From assembly GCF_026015885.1 (NCBI RefSeq), contig NZ_JAPDUG010000002.1:62001-126000 (forward strand): DNA of 64,000 nucleotides, written 5' to 3'. Numbering within the stretch: the stretch's first letter is position 1; each line of letters starts with the position of its first letter. The stretch comes from Halocynthiibacter sp. SDUM655004 (GTDB taxonomy: Bacteria > Pseudomonadota > Alphaproteobacteria > Rhodobacterales > Rhodobacteraceae). The notes under the pieces are model-generated. The model did not search any database. It saw only the letters and a list, made by a program, of their open reading frames with translations, and was not told the origin of the DNA. The translations under genes were made by a program, and so were the position numbers. This document shows, one piece after another, positions 63,658 to 64,000 of this stretch.

Positions 63658-64000
63658 TTACTCCGCCGCACAGATCGCACTTAATTCACAACGCTTCAGC
63701 GGGACGATTACTGGGCGGTCGATATCGGGCAAGGTAATGATGCGGCAGTCTATTTCGAACACGGTTCGGATTGCCTCTTCGCGCAGAACATCCTGTGTTG
63801 GCCCCTCGCCAGCGATCCGCCCATCATCAAATAACACCACATGATCGGCATACCGCATGGCAAGGTTCAAATCATGCAGCACGATAACAAACCCGTGGCC
63901 ATTCTCGCGGTTTAGACGCGTAACCAGATCGAGAATGTCGAGTGCGTGAGCGATGTCGAGATGATTGGTCGGTTCATCCAAAAAAATATGCGGCGCTTCT
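63658..64000 (-). CDS. Iron/siderophore/haem-type ABC transporter ATP-binding protein (partial)
   Basis: Only the C-terminal 113 residues are in the window; the frame runs off the right edge. They include Walker B and D-loop HIFLDEPTNHLD, the switch region VIVLHDLNLAMRYADHVVLF and a short C-terminal regulatory tail, the pattern of FecE/FhuC/HmuV ATPases for iron complexes or cobalamin. The partners lie outside. It is unrelated in family to the PotA-like ATPase at 57093. No Fur-like box can be assessed because the 5' end is missing. Confidence 0.85.
   Translation of the reverse strand, partial: EAPHIFLDEPTNHLDIAHALDILDLVTRLNRENGHGFVIVLHDLNLAMRYADHVVLFDDGRIAGEGPTQDVLREEAIRTVFEIDCRIITLPDIDRPVIVPLKRCELSAICAAE

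Overview
The window reads as a chromosomal segment of a marine alphaproteobacterium, most likely a Roseobacter-group member of the Rhodobacterales. The basis is gene content rather than a marker gene: a complete bhcRABCD cluster, PuuD-type urate oxidation, a PuuE-UraD fusion, an ArsR-ArsC fusion with arsJ, a BCCT carrier, and moderate GC with AT-rich control regions. I saw no rRNA, tRNA, CRISPR array, insertion sequence or phage gene.

Layout. (1) 1-12084 is a surface-polysaccharide locus: the end of a sugar-phosphate transferase, a PIG-L deacetylase, a DegT aminotransferase, three GT4 glycosyltransferases, a sugar formyltransferase, a Wzy/ligase-like protein, a Wzc-like tyrosine kinase and a Wzx-like flippase. 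(2) 12257-15373 is an arsenate-resistance operon (arsR-arsC fusion, gap, arsJ), followed by a YgiN-like monooxygenase and a glutathione transferase. (3) 16543-19146 encodes the last steps of tyrosine/homogentisate breakdown (hmgA, fahA) behind a good sigma70-type promoter. (4) 19263-25861 is a MoxR/Bat-type operon: AAA ATPase, DUF58, DUF4381, two VWA proteins and BatD. (5) 26086-29884 holds a secreted sulfatase and a BCCT transporter. (6) 30042-53225 is the core of the window: purine catabolism interleaved with the beta-hydroxyaspartate cycle. (7) 53298-63342 is a polyamine-type ABC transporter with a class III aminotransferase, a creatinase/DoeA-like hydrolase, an ArgE-like deacylase and a DUF1989 protein. 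(8) The right edge holds the end of an iron-type ABC ATPase.

How region 6 works together. GuaD makes xanthine, XdhABC makes urate, PuuD oxidises urate in the membrane, and UraH and UraD lead to allantoin. PuuE gives allantoate, and AllE and AllA take ureidoglycine and ureidoglycolate to glyoxylate and urea. BhcA-D can then assimilate glyoxylate to aspartate and oxaloacetate without losing carbon. Only the allantoate amidohydrolase is missing from the window. Two paralogous LysR regulators flank the purine genes, and one 14-base AT-rich string occurs in both the bhc and the puuE/uraH control regions.

The best candidate for undescribed biology is region 7. Its hydrolase has lost the M24 metal ligands, its transporter permeases carry extra domains, and its divergent control region holds three symmetric elements. 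No substrate can be named from sequence alone.
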